In this document: positions 50,410-59,883 of the stretch, piece by piece
Numbering within the stretch: the stretch's first letter is position 1
How the letters are laid out: each line of letters opens with the position of its first letter
Origin: UBA6544 sp038131165
Lineage (GTDB): Bacteria; Pseudomonadota; Alphaproteobacteria; UBA8366
NCBI GenBank assembly: GCA_038131165.1
Contig: JAYPOZ010000009.1
Span: 1 to 64,000 of the forward strand
Length of the DNA stretch: 64,000 nt
Direction of reading: 5' to 3'
Notes under the pieces: generated by a model
What the model saw: the letters and a program-made list of their open reading frames with translations, nothing else
What the model was told of the DNA's origin: nothing
Database searches by the model: none
Translations under genes and position numbers: made by a program

Positions 50410-52495
50410 CTGCGGCGGGCCGCTCCAGCAGGATGTTGTTCCAATCGTCGACCGAGGCCCGCCATCCCGGCCGCACCACGGTGGTGCTGTCGTATTCCTC
50501 GACGATCAGCGGGCCTTGGCGCGGCGTGGCGGTCAGGTCGGCACGGCCGACGATGGGCGTCTCGATCCAGCCGTGGCCGTCGCCGTAATAGGCGTTGCGG
50601 TGTCCGGATTTGGCGGCTCCCGCGGGCACGGTCACCCTGTCCGGGAGGCGCGGGCCCGCGGCGACGCCTTGGCCGACCGCTTTCAGGGTCACGAACTGGA
50701 CGCTCTCCTCGTCCGAGCGATACCCGAAGGTCGCTTCGTGCGCCACCGCGAAGCTTTCCGAAATCTGCGCCAACTTGGCCGCATCGAGCGGCGGCACCGG
50801 AATCTCCAAGGTCAGGGCGGTATTCTGCCCGACATAGCGCAGGTCGGCCGAACACGTCACCCGCCGCGCCTCGGGGGCGTAGCCGTCGCCCGCGACCAAC
50901 CCGTCCGCCTCCTCCTGCAGTGCCGTCAAAAGGGCATTGCATTTTTCCAGGTCGAGGGTGTCGAAGGCCTGATAGAAGGCACGGATGCATTGATGCTCGA
51001 TATCGGCGAACAGCAGGCCGAGCGCGCTGAACAGCCCGGCGGCGGGCGGCACGAGAACCCGGTAGCACCCAAGCGCCTCCGCCAGATTGCAGACATGGAC
51101 GCCGCCATTGCCGCCGAACGCCATGAGCGGAAATCCCGCCGGATCGAGGCCACGCTCCGACGACACCGCGCTCAAGGCGCGCATCATCCGGGCGTTCGCG
51201 ATCAGATGAATGCCGTAGGCGGTCACCGTCGCGTCCTGTCCCAGCCGTCCCGCGATGGCGCCGAGCGCCGCCTCCGCTTTGTCCCGGTTCAGCGCCAACT
51301 CGCCCCCGACCAAGGAGCCGGGATTGATATAGCCCAGATGCAGGTTCGCGTCGGTCACCGTCGGCTCCGTCCCACCCTGGTCGTAACAGACCGGGCCCGG
51401 CATCGCGCCGGCGCTGTGCGGGCCGACCTGAATGCCGCCGCCGGAATCGATCCAGGCGATGCTGCCGCCGCCCGCGCCGACTTCGGCGATATCGATGGTC
51501 GGCGCCTGGACCAGATAGCCCGATCCCTGGGTCATGCGGTGACCGAGAGCCGCGTCCCCGCCGACCTCGGTCTCCGGCGCCATCGAAAAACGGCCGTCGG
51601 CGATGATCGTGGCCTTGGCCGTGGTACCGCCCATGTCAAACACGATGCAGTCGCCGAAGCCGAGCTTCCGGCCAAGGCGATGGGCGCCGACGACGCCGGC
51701 GGCTGGCCCGGATTCGATCACGAAGATCGGCTTCTCCGCCGCCACCCGCGCCGGCAACACGCCGCCGTTCGACTGCATGATGTTGAGCGGCACGCCGATC
51801 CCGATGTCCCGCAGCCGTGCCTCCAGACGGTCGATATAGCGCTCGATCACGGGCCGGATATAGGCGTTCACGACGGCCGTGCTGGTACGCTCGTATTCCT
51901 GAATCTGCGGCACCAGTTCGCTCGATAGAGTGACCGAAATGCCGGGCAATTTTTCCCGAAGCAGCGCGCCGGCCTCTTCCTCGTGGCGCGGGTCGACATA
52001 GGCGTTGATGAAGCATACGGCGACGGCGTCGACCTTCGCCACGCGGCATTGGTCGACGATCGCATCGAGCGCGCCGCGGTCCAGCGGCCGGTCGACCGTC
52101 CCCGCGGCGGTGATCCGCTCCGGCACGGTGAAGCGGAGACGCCGCTCGACCAGCGGTTCCGGCTTGCGGAAGCTGACGTCGTAGAGACGCGGCGCGCGGA
52201 ACCGGGCAATCTCCAGCACGTCGCGAAATCCCGCCGTCGTGATCAGCGCCACGGTGACGCCCTTCCGCTCGATGATCGCGTTGGTCGCGACCGTCGTGCC
52301 GTGGGCGACTTCGATCACCTCTTCCGCGCGCACGCCCGTCCGGTCGAGAATTTCGCGCACGCCTTCTTCGATCGCGCGGCTGTAATCGTCCGGCGTGGAG
52401 AGAATTTTCTTGTTCTGCAGGCCGCCACTGCCATCAAGCAGCACGATATCGGTGAAGGTGCCGCCGATATCGATCCCGAGACGATAACCGCTCAT
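50402..52495 (-). CDS. hyuA: Hydantoinase/oxoprolinase subunit A (HyuA family)
   Basis: This 697-residue protein is the ATP-binding subunit of an ATP-dependent hydantoinase, oxoprolinase or acetone-carboxylase-like enzyme. The actin-like ATPase fold is visible in LGIDIGGTFTDIVLLDGSG, EVAHGTTVATNAIIERKG, IVFDMGGTTAKATII and FGGNGGVHVCNLAEALG. The ATPs and the ring-opening substrate (hydantoin, 5-oxoproline or similar) cannot be told apart from sequence. The start overlaps the hyuB stop (ATGA), so the two subunits are made together. The GNAT gene overlaps its 3' end. Confidence 0.93.
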   Translation of the reverse strand: MSGYRLGIDIGGTFTDIVLLDGSGGLQNKKILSTPDDYSRAIEEGVREILDRTGVRAEEVIEVAHGTTVATNAIIERKGVTVALITTAGFRDVLEIARFRAPRLYDVSFRKPEPLVERRLRFTVPERITAAGTVDRPLDRGALDAIVDQCRVAKVDAVAVCFINAYVDPRHEEEAGALLREKLPGISVTLSSELVPQIQEYERTSTAVVNAYIRPVIERYIDRLEARLRDIGIGVPLNIMQSNGGVLPARVAAEKPIFVIESGPAAGVVGAHRLGRKLGFGDCIVFDMGGTTAKATIIADGRFSMAPETEVGGDAALGHRMTQGSGYLVQAPTIDIAEVGAGGGSIAWIDSGGGIQVGPHSAGAMPGPVCYDQGGTEPTVTDANLHLGYINPGSLVGGELALNRDKAEAALGAIAGRLGQDATVTAYGIHLIANARMMRALSAVSSERGLDPAGFPLMAFGGNGGVHVCNLAEALGCYRVLVPPAAGLFSALGLLFADIEHQCIRAFYQAFDTLDLEKCNALLTALQEEADGLVAGDGYAPEARRVTCSADLRYVGQNTALTLEIPVPPLDAAKLAQISESFAVAHEATFGYRSDEESVQFVTLKAVGQGVAAGPRLPDRVTVPAGAAKSGHRNAYYGDGHGWIETPIVGRADLTATPRQGPLIVEEYDSTTVVRPGWRASVDDWNNILLERPAADG

Positions 52496-54222
52496 CGGCC
52501 GGCCTCCCCGTTCCGCGCCTCTCTCATCGCCGTCGTCGCCGCGCCGTCGAGCACCCCGGTGAGGGGATCGACAACGACGCCATATTCGTCGCGTGCGTGC
52601 GCCGCCGATATCTTTTCCTGCCGGACGTCTTCGGCGACCGCGACCGCATCGCGCTCGAACGGATTGCCGTAGCCGCCGGAGCCCGCCATCTCCGCCCGGA
52701 AGGTCTCTCCCTTGCGCATGGTCTGCACGAATTTCGAAGGAGCGGCTTCGCGCCGGCCATCACGCACGAAGTAGGAATGCGAGAGCGCCCCCGGTTTGCC
52801 ACCGAACAGGCCCCAACAGGGGAAGACATGCCGATCGGCGCGTTGCTGGACGATGGCCTCCTCGGCCAGGAGCCGATACTGCCGCACCATGCCGAGCGCT
52901 CCGCGGTACTTCCCCGGACCGCCGGTATCGGGAAGAAAACCGTATTCGTCGATCAGCAACGGATTCTCGGCCTCGATGATCTCGACGGACGTATTGGCCA
53001 TATTGCCGAGCCAGTAGGGCCCGGCGTCCTGGCCGTCCTGATCGGGACCGCCGCCGCGGCCCGTCACGTTATGGAATTCCACGTGCAGAAACCGCTTGCG
53101 GTCCGAATCGATGCCGGTGACGGACAGGCCCAGCTCATTGCCGCCAGGACAGGCCGGCATACGCCCGGGATAGAGGGTCGCGATGACGCCGGTGACGACG
53201 GTGCGCACTCGGTATCCCCCTTGCCCCCGCGCACCGACGGCGGCGGGAAACTGCGGGTTGACCCAGCACCCCTTCGGCGCGATCACGGTGATCGGGCGGT
53301 AGAACCCCACATTGTTCGGCGTCTCTGGCGGCAGCAGGGTGCGGAGCCCGGCATACGTCAAAGACGCCGTGAACCAGTAATTGGGGTGCAACGCGCCACC
53401 CTTCTGCGGCGAGGTGCCGGTATAGTCGGCAACGATCTCGTCGCCCTTCACCGTCAGCTTCAGCTTAATTTCAACCGGCCCGCCGCCGACGCCGTCGTCG
53501 TCATTGTGTTCCGTGAACTCGGCCTCGCCGTCCGGGAGCTCGCGGATGCAGTTGCGGACGAGCCTCTCGGTGTACTCGATCAGCGCCCGCATATAGGTCT
53601 TCACTTCGTCCGCGCCGTACGTGTCGATCAGTTTCAGGATTTCCTTCTCGCCCGAGATCAGCGCCGCGATCTGCGCGCGGACGTCGCCCATCACCTTGTC
53701 CGGGACCCGCGTGTTGTGCTCGATCACGCGCAGCAGCGTGTCGTTGGGCCTGTCGGCCGCGTAGATCTTGCTCGGCGGAATCCGCAGCCCTTCCTGATAA
53801 ATCTCGTCGCTGTCGGCGGCCTGCCCTCCGGCCACCCGGCCGCCCAGGTCCGTGTGGTGCAGGATCAATCCGAGTATGCAGACCCGTACCCCGTCCTTAT
53901 AGACCGGACGAAACATGAAGATATCGTTGAGATGGCTCGCCCCCGCATAGGGGTCGTTGCTGGCCAGGATGTCCCCCGGCCCGATGTCGTCGCCGAAGTA
54001 ATCGAGACACCCCCGCAGCGCCGGCATCGTGGCCCCGAGATGCCCCGGCAGCGCCAAGCCTTGCGCCACCATATCGCCGTCCGCATCGAGGATCGATGCC
54101 GAGAAATCCATATTGGATTTCACCAACGTAGAGCGCGAAGTCCGCAAGACCGACACCATCATGTTGTCGGACACCATGACGAGGGCGTTCTTGATGAGCT
54201 CGAGGCGGATGGGATCGACCAT
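52492..54222 (-). CDS. hyuB: Hydantoinase/oxoprolinase subunit B (HyuB family)
   Basis: This 576-residue partner of HyuA has MVDPIRLELIKNALVMVSD at the start, GDILASNDPYAGASHLND, LHHTDLGGRVAG, ADYTGTSPQKGGALHPNY and GGYGNPFERD, a set diagnostic of HyuB. ATG 54222 is preferred to 54246 because AGAGG sits at ribosome-binding distance. It is first in the hyuB-hyuA-GNAT operon and follows the coiled-coil gene after 89 bases on the same strand. The B subunit is thought to carry the ring-cleaving site; the substrate is unknown. Confidence 0.93.
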   Translation of the reverse strand: MVDPIRLELIKNALVMVSDNMMVSVLRTSRSTLVKSNMDFSASILDADGDMVAQGLALPGHLGATMPALRGCLDYFGDDIGPGDILASNDPYAGASHLNDIFMFRPVYKDGVRVCILGLILHHTDLGGRVAGGQAADSDEIYQEGLRIPPSKIYAADRPNDTLLRVIEHNTRVPDKVMGDVRAQIAALISGEKEILKLIDTYGADEVKTYMRALIEYTERLVRNCIRELPDGEAEFTEHNDDDGVGGGPVEIKLKLTVKGDEIVADYTGTSPQKGGALHPNYWFTASLTYAGLRTLLPPETPNNVGFYRPITVIAPKGCWVNPQFPAAVGARGQGGYRVRTVVTGVIATLYPGRMPACPGGNELGLSVTGIDSDRKRFLHVEFHNVTGRGGGPDQDGQDAGPYWLGNMANTSVEIIEAENPLLIDEYGFLPDTGGPGKYRGALGMVRQYRLLAEEAIVQQRADRHVFPCWGLFGGKPGALSHSYFVRDGRREAAPSKFVQTMRKGETFRAEMAGSGGYGNPFERDAVAVAEDVRQEKISAAHARDEYGVVVDPLTGVLDGAATTAMREARNGEAGR

Positions 54223-54311
54223 GGACGAATCCTCTGCAAATGACATGACGCGGGACGAATGCCCGAATAGTCATCTACGGTCGATCGGCGATCCGAAAAG
54301 TTCCGCGGCGA

Positions 54312-57300
54312 TTATTCCTGCAAACCGTCGCGGCCCAGCGCACGGTTGAGCAGCAAAAACAGCTTGCCGACATCGGCTGTCATAAAGGTCGAATGCAGCA
54401 GATTCTCCGGATCGACGGCTTCGGATTCCCGCACCAGGCGCTCGAACTCGTCGACGAAACGGGTCACGTATTGCCGCATCTCGTCGTCCGCCTTCAGCCG
54501 ATTCGTAATCCGGCTGACGATGGCGGCCTGTTTGCCCTTCAAAAGGTTACGGGTAAAGATGCCCCGGTCTCCGCTCGTATAGCGTTTCCAATCCGAATCC
54601 GGCACTTCGGTATCGAGCAGCCGCGTCAGATCAATGGAGAGCGAATTCAAATCCTCGACGATAAACCGAGCCGTCTTCAGGAACAGATCCCGCCGCATGG
54701 TGAGATCTTCCTCTTGCAGGCTCCTTGCCTGTTCGGCGGCGGCGGCGGAAGCCTTCATCAACTTGGTCGCCTGATCATCGAAGATTTCGCCCGCATCCAG
54801 CGTCTTTGCCACGGAGACTTCGAGCGCCTGCAAGAGACCGCTGGTGTTCTTCGTGAACGATCCGGTCGCGTCGTCGGCACTGGCTTTTGCTTCCTTCGCC
54901 GCCTCGCTGAAGACGCTGGTTTGCTTGGCCAGGGATTCGAGCGCTTCCTTGACCTGACGGTTGGTCTTGTCCGACGTCTCCGAGAGCCCTTCGGTCTGCT
55001 CGCGGAACGCCGCGTTCAAGGCTTTCAGGCGCGAGGACAACAGTTCAGTCGATCCGTTCAGTTCGGCGGATTGCTGCGCGAAGGCATCGCCGATCAAGCG
55101 AATCCGGTCGGCGGCATCGGCGGCGGCGCGGGAAAGTTCCTCCGACTCCAGGCTCAACGCCTCGCGGTTGTCATTGACCTGCATGCCGACTTGGATCGAG
55201 GCCGTCGTGAAGCGTTCGGTCTGCTGAGTGAAGCGCTCTCCGACATCGTCGAGCATGCCCAGCGCCGTCGAGATGCCGTCTTTCAGGCCTTCGATTTCCG
55301 TATTGAATCCGCTCCCGGCGCCGATGATACGCTCGCGCACGGCCTCCGCGGCCGCCTCGAGCGCGGCGATCTGCGCCTTGAGGGTATCGTTGATCTTGTC
55401 GGTTTGACCGCGCGCGTCGTCCGTCGCCTTGCCGAGGCTCGAGGTCTGTTCTTCGACCGCCGAACGGATGCCCTTCGACTGATCGGCCAGATGGGACGCC
55501 AGTTCGCGCAGTTCCTGGCTGTCCGCACGCAGCGACTCCCGGATGCGCGACGCTTCTTCGGAAGCCTGGGTCGCCACTTCTTTCAGCTCGCCGGTCTGAT
55601 CCTGAATGATGTTGCGGATACCGCTGACCTGCGTGGCCGCATAATCCGACGCCGTGCGCAATTCCTGACTCTGCTTGTGCAGCAATTCGCCGATGGTCTT
55701 CGCCTGTGCCGTCGACCAGTCCGCGGATTCCTGAAGCGATTGCGCCTGCAGGCGCATGGACTCGCCGATGCTGCGGGCTTGGGCGATGGCCGGGTCGAAA
55801 GCGTCGCTCATCTCCTGCACGCCGCCGCGCACCGCGGCCCCCAGGGCCTCCGTGCGGGTCGCGAGCATGGCTTCGATCTTCGCCGCCTGACCATCGGCCA
55901 AATCGGAGGCATTCTGAAGCTCCTCCGCCTGACGGCGCAACGCCTCGCGAATGGCTTCCGCGCGTGACGCCGCGAGATCCGTCGAGCGGGCCAATTCCAT
56001 CGACTTCATTTCAAGCGCGTCCCGCAAGGAGCCAATCTGCGTGGTCGCGGTGTCGGCGGTACGGGTCAGCGAATCCGAATGCTGTTCCAGAGAGACTTCG
56101 ACCGAGCGGGCCTGTTCGGCGACATGATCCGACATGTCCTTCAACAGGTTCGCCTGCGCCTCCAAAGCGCTGCGGATTCGCTGGCTGTGGCCCTCGCTCA
56201 TCTGCGTCGTGTGATTCAGCTCCTGCGCCTGCAAGCGCATGGCGGCGGTAATTTCCTCGATCCGCTCGGCCGTGATTTCGACGGAGGTGGAAAGCGCCGA
56301 GGATTGTTTTACCAGATGCTTTTCGAACCGCTCGGTGATCTCGCTGGATTGACGCTCCATCGTCTCGCCGACTTCGTCGACCCGCGCCTGCGTCGTATCC
56401 ATGAGACGCCCGAATTCCGTCGATTGGCGGTCAAACATTTCGCGCAGCGACGCCGACAGATTGGAGGTTTGCCGGCCGAGTGTCTCGACCATCTCGTCGA
56501 TACGCTCGCCGGACCGTTCCGTGACCACATGCAGCGTGTGCCCATGGCCGTCGAACGCCTGTTTCAAGCGTCCGCTGATGCTGGTAAGGAGTTCTTGCAG
56601 CCCAGCGCCGATTTCGGTCGCCTTCTCGCTGGCGCGGTCGGCCGCCGTCTTGAGATCGCTCGTCCCTTTGTCGAGACGCTCGCGGACGAGCTTGGTCCGT
56701 TCCACCGCGGTATCGGAGGCCTCGCTCAAGTCCACGGTGTATTCGCGGAACAGCCCACCGATGGATTTCGCCTGTTCCGCCGCCCGGTCGGACGCGTCGA
56801 TCAACTCGGCGGCCTGCATGCGCAAGGCAGCGCGGATTTCGTCCGATTGCTCGACCGCGTGCATCGTCGCACGGTTGAGTTCCTCGGTCTGGCGCTCCAC
56901 CGAGTTCTCCATGTTGCGCGATTGATCCGCGAACCGGTCGGCCAAATCGGTCAGCGCCTTCGTCTGGCCGCTGATCGCTTCCTTCAGAGACGTCGCTTCG
57001 CCCGCCGCCTTCTCCGAGACTTCGGACAAGGCTTCGGTCTGCTCGCGAAGCGCACCCGACAATTGCCCGATATCGATGGTCGCCTTGTCACTGGCACGCG
57101 AGAGTTCCTCGGCTTGCTTACGAAGCGCCTCCGAAACCTGGCCGATCCGCGCTTCCGCCTCCTCGGCGGGATAGGTCAGCATTTCGAGCTGGCGGCGCAG
57201 CGCCTCGGTGTGGTCGCGGACATCGTAGCCGCGCCGGAAATACGCCATGGCAAGCCAAAGAAAGGCGAGCGGCGACGCCATGCCGGCGACCAGCGCGCCC

Positions 57301-57518
57301 AGCTCGTGCGCCAGCATCTGGCTGCCAAAACTCCAGCCGAGCGTCGTGTGAATGTAGGTCAGACAGAGAAAGACCCAGAACACCGAGACGGAAATGCCGG
57401 CGGCGGTAATCCGTTGCGATTGCCGGCGCGCGCGCGCCTGCGACGCCTTGATTTCGGCGATATCCGGGCCTTCGGCATGGCGGCCGGACCGGGGCAGTTC
57501 CGTCACATTGGCGGACAT
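54312..57518 (-). CDS. Large coiled-coil membrane protein with 25-residue repeats, TipN-like architecture
   Basis: This 1068-residue protein has three parts. A short cytoplasmic N-terminus leads to two transmembrane helices (about 37-56 and 73-94). From about residue 110 to 900 runs a helical region made of units exactly 25 residues long. Each unit is Q-(T/A/S)-x-E-L followed by A-(S/T)-D, then Q-(A/S), then I-R-x-A-L; I count roughly 25 units, broken by a few shorter inserts. From about 934 a separate C-terminal domain contains DSDWKRYTSGDRGIFTR and TFMTADVGKLFLLLNRAL. A twin-helix anchor plus a long coiled coil is the architecture of the Caulobacter polarity factor TipN, and the end domain matches my memory of TipN-type proteins. 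Orthology is an inference. ATG 57518 (MSANVTELPRS) is chosen over 57524. Confidence 0.85.
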   Translation of the reverse strand: MSANVTELPRSGRHAEGPDIAEIKASQARARRQSQRITAAGISVSVFWVFLCLTYIHTTLGWSFGSQMLAHELGALVAGMASPLAFLWLAMAYFRRGYDVRDHTEALRRQLEMLTYPAEEAEARIGQVSEALRKQAEELSRASDKATIDIGQLSGALREQTEALSEVSEKAAGEATSLKEAISGQTKALTDLADRFADQSRNMENSVERQTEELNRATMHAVEQSDEIRAALRMQAAELIDASDRAAEQAKSIGGLFREYTVDLSEASDTAVERTKLVRERLDKGTSDLKTAADRASEKATEIGAGLQELLTSISGRLKQAFDGHGHTLHVVTERSGERIDEMVETLGRQTSNLSASLREMFDRQSTEFGRLMDTTQARVDEVGETMERQSSEITERFEKHLVKQSSALSTSVEITAERIEEITAAMRLQAQELNHTTQMSEGHSQRIRSALEAQANLLKDMSDHVAEQARSVEVSLEQHSDSLTRTADTATTQIGSLRDALEMKSMELARSTDLAASRAEAIREALRRQAEELQNASDLADGQAAKIEAMLATRTEALGAAVRGGVQEMSDAFDPAIAQARSIGESMRLQAQSLQESADWSTAQAKTIGELLHKQSQELRTASDYAATQVSGIRNIIQDQTGELKEVATQASEEASRIRESLRADSQELRELASHLADQSKGIRSAVEEQTSSLGKATDDARGQTDKINDTLKAQIAALEAAAEAVRERIIGAGSGFNTEIEGLKDGISTALGMLDDVGERFTQQTERFTTASIQVGMQVNDNREALSLESEELSRAAADAADRIRLIGDAFAQQSAELNGSTELLSSRLKALNAAFREQTEGLSETSDKTNRQVKEALESLAKQTSVFSEAAKEAKASADDATGSFTKNTSGLLQALEVSVAKTLDAGEIFDDQATKLMKASAAAAEQARSLQEEDLTMRRDLFLKTARFIVEDLNSLSIDLTRLLDTEVPDSDWKRYTSGDRGIFTRNLLKGKQAAIVSRITNRLKADDEMRQYVTRFVDEFERLVRESEAVDPENLLHSTFMTADVGKLFLLLNRALGRDGLQE

Positions 57519-57654
57519 GACCAAATACTCTCAATATTACTAACGTCAAATATTAAACGAATATTCCACGAGCGGCGGTTAATAGTCAACAAATGGAATT
57601 AAAAGCAAAAATTCGAGGAATGATAGACTTCCTTAAATAAAACGAAATAAAAGC
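57519..57654. promoter_or_regulatory. AT-rich upstream region of the coiled-coil gene
   Basis: This 136-base gap is clearly richer in A and T than its surroundings, and lies between the mutase stop and the coiled-coil start. It probably holds the coiled-coil gene's promoter. I see no strong terminator hairpin for the mutase and no clean consensus boxes. Confidence 0.4.
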
Positions 57655-59814
57655 TTACTCCGCCGCTTCCAGACCGCGATGTCTCACCAGGCCGATGATC
57701 TCGCTCGCCGCCTTGGGTATATTCGTGCCGGGGCCGTAAATCGCCGACACGCCGGCCGCGCGCAGCATGTCGTAGTCCTGGGGCGGAATCACGCCGCCGC
57801 AGACCACGATCACGTCGCCGGCACCCTGTTCGCGCAACGAGGATATCAATGCCGGGACCAATGTCTTGTGACCGGCCGCTTGCGACGACACCCCGACCAC
57901 ATGCACGTCGTTCTCCACCGCCTGGCGGGCGGCCTCTTGCGGTGTCTGGAACAGCGGCCCGACATCGACGTCGAAACCGATATCGGCAAAGGCCGTCGCG
58001 ATTACCTTGGCGCCCCGGTCGTGGCCGTCCTGACCCAGTTTCACGACCAGCATCCGGGGACGGCGTCCCTCGTCCTCGGCGAATCGGTTGATTTCCTCGG
58101 CGATCTTCTCATAGCCTTCATCGCCGTCGAAGGCCGAGCCATAGACGCCGGTAATGGAGCGGATCACCGCGCGGTGCCGTGTATACTTGGCCTCCAGCGC
58201 ATCCGAAATCTCGCCGACCGTCGCCCGCGCGCGGGCGGCATCCACCGCCAGGGCCAGCAAATTGGCCGACGGATCGTCCGCGCCCGCCGCCAGCGCTTCC
58301 AGCGCCGCCCTGCAGGCCGACTCGTCGCGCCCGTTCCTGACCTGTTTGAGGCGGGCGATTTGCGATTCCCGGACCGCTGTATTGTCGATATCGAGGATAT
58401 CGACCTCGTCCTTGATCTCCGGCTGGAAGCGGTTGACGCCGACGATCACGTCCTCGCCGCGGTCGATGCGGGATTGGCGGCGCGCGGCGCTCTCCTCGAT
58501 CCGCAGCTTCGGAAGCCCCGCGTCGACCGCCTTGGTCATGCCGCCCAACTCCTCGACCTCGTCGATCAGCTTCTGGGCCTCGGCGATCAGGCTCGCGGTC
58601 AGGCTTTCGACATAATAGCTGCCGGCTAACGGATCGACTGTGCGCGTCATCCCGGCTTCGTGGTTCAAGATCAGCTGGGTGTTGCGCGCGATCCGCATGG
58701 AAAACTCGCTCGGCAGCGCCAAGGCCTCGTCGAAGGAATTGGTGTGCAGCGATTGCGTGCCGCCCAGTACGCCCGCCAGGGCCTCGATGGTCGTGCGCAC
58801 GATATTGTTGTAAGGGTCGTGCTCGGTCAGCGAGACGCCCGAAGTCTGGCAATGGGTGCGCAGCGCGGAAGAGCGCGGGTCTTTCGGCTGGAATTTTTCC
58901 ATCATCAGCTTCGACCAGAGGAAGCGCGCGGCCCGGAGTTTCGCGACCTCCATGAAGAAATCCATGCCGAGACAGAAGAAGAACGAAAGGCGCGGCGCGA
59001 AAGCGTCGACGTCCAGCCCCTTCGAGATCGCGGCGCGCACGTACTCGACGCCGTCGGCCAGGGTATAGGCGAGTTCCTGCACGCAGGTCGCCCCCGCCTC
59101 CTGCATGTGATAGCCCGAGATGGAGATCGAGTTGAAGCGCGGCATCTCTTTCGCCGTGTACTCGATGATATCGGAGACGATCCGCATCGAGGGCTCCGGC
59201 GGGTAAATATAGGTATTGCGGACCATGAACTCCTTCAGGATATCGTTCTGAATGGTCCCCGAGAGGTCCTTGTGCGCGACTCCCTGCTCCTCGCCGGCGA
59301 CGATATACATCGCGAGCACCGGCAGCACCGCGCCGTTCATGGTCATCGAGACCGACATCTTGTCGAGCGGAATGCCGTCGAAGAGAATCTTCATGTCCTC
59401 GACGGAGTCGATGGCAACGCCCGCCTTGCCGACATCGCCGACGACGCGCTCGTGATCGGAATCGTATCCGCGATGGGTGGCGAGATCGAAAGCGATCGAG
59501 AGACCCATCTGCCCCGCCGCAAGATTCTTGCGGTAGAAGGCGTTCGATTCTTCCGCCGTGGAAAACCCCGAATACTGCCGTACGGTCCAGGGCCGACCCG
59601 TATACATGGTCGCGCGCGGCCCGCGCACGTAAGGCGCTGTGCCCGGCAAGGTGCCAAGGTGCTCCAGACCTTCGAGGTCCTCCGCCGTATAGAGCGCCTT
59701 GACGGTTATTCCTTCGGGCGTCTCGCGCGCGAGGTCGTCCACGGCGCGGCCTTTCAGCTCCGCCGCCGCCTGTTCACGCCACTCTTCGATGGTGGTCTTG
59801 GTGAATTCCGCCAT
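57655..59814 (-). CDS. scpA: Methylmalonyl-CoA mutase
   Basis: The B12-dependent mutase interconverts methylmalonyl-CoA and succinyl-CoA, feeding propionyl-CoA carbon into the citric acid cycle. The 719-residue single-chain enzyme has the N-terminal TIM barrel, with RGPRATMYTGRPWTVRQYSG and GGTQSLHTNSFDEALALP, and the C-terminal cobalamin domain with KLGQDGHDRGAKVI (DxHxxG) and VVCGGVIPPQDYD. All signature residues appear present. Its chaperone gene meaB is about 15 kb away in this window. It is followed by the coiled-coil gene and preceded by an FAD oxidoreductase gene on the same strand after 69 bases. Confidence 0.97.
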   Translation of the reverse strand: MAEFTKTTIEEWREQAAAELKGRAVDDLARETPEGITVKALYTAEDLEGLEHLGTLPGTAPYVRGPRATMYTGRPWTVRQYSGFSTAEESNAFYRKNLAAGQMGLSIAFDLATHRGYDSDHERVVGDVGKAGVAIDSVEDMKILFDGIPLDKMSVSMTMNGAVLPVLAMYIVAGEEQGVAHKDLSGTIQNDILKEFMVRNTYIYPPEPSMRIVSDIIEYTAKEMPRFNSISISGYHMQEAGATCVQELAYTLADGVEYVRAAISKGLDVDAFAPRLSFFFCLGMDFFMEVAKLRAARFLWSKLMMEKFQPKDPRSSALRTHCQTSGVSLTEHDPYNNIVRTTIEALAGVLGGTQSLHTNSFDEALALPSEFSMRIARNTQLILNHEAGMTRTVDPLAGSYYVESLTASLIAEAQKLIDEVEELGGMTKAVDAGLPKLRIEESAARRQSRIDRGEDVIVGVNRFQPEIKDEVDILDIDNTAVRESQIARLKQVRNGRDESACRAALEALAAGADDPSANLLALAVDAARARATVGEISDALEAKYTRHRAVIRSITGVYGSAFDGDEGYEKIAEEINRFAEDEGRRPRMLVVKLGQDGHDRGAKVIATAFADIGFDVDVGPLFQTPQEAARQAVENDVHVVGVSSQAAGHKTLVPALISSLREQGAGDVIVVCGGVIPPQDYDMLRAAGVSAIYGPGTNIPKAASEIIGLVRHRGLEAAE

Positions 59815-59883
59815 CGCACAATACTCCCGTTTATTCTTTCTCTCTTTATATCGGCTCCGCCGGTCGCGAGTCCATCGGCTGGC

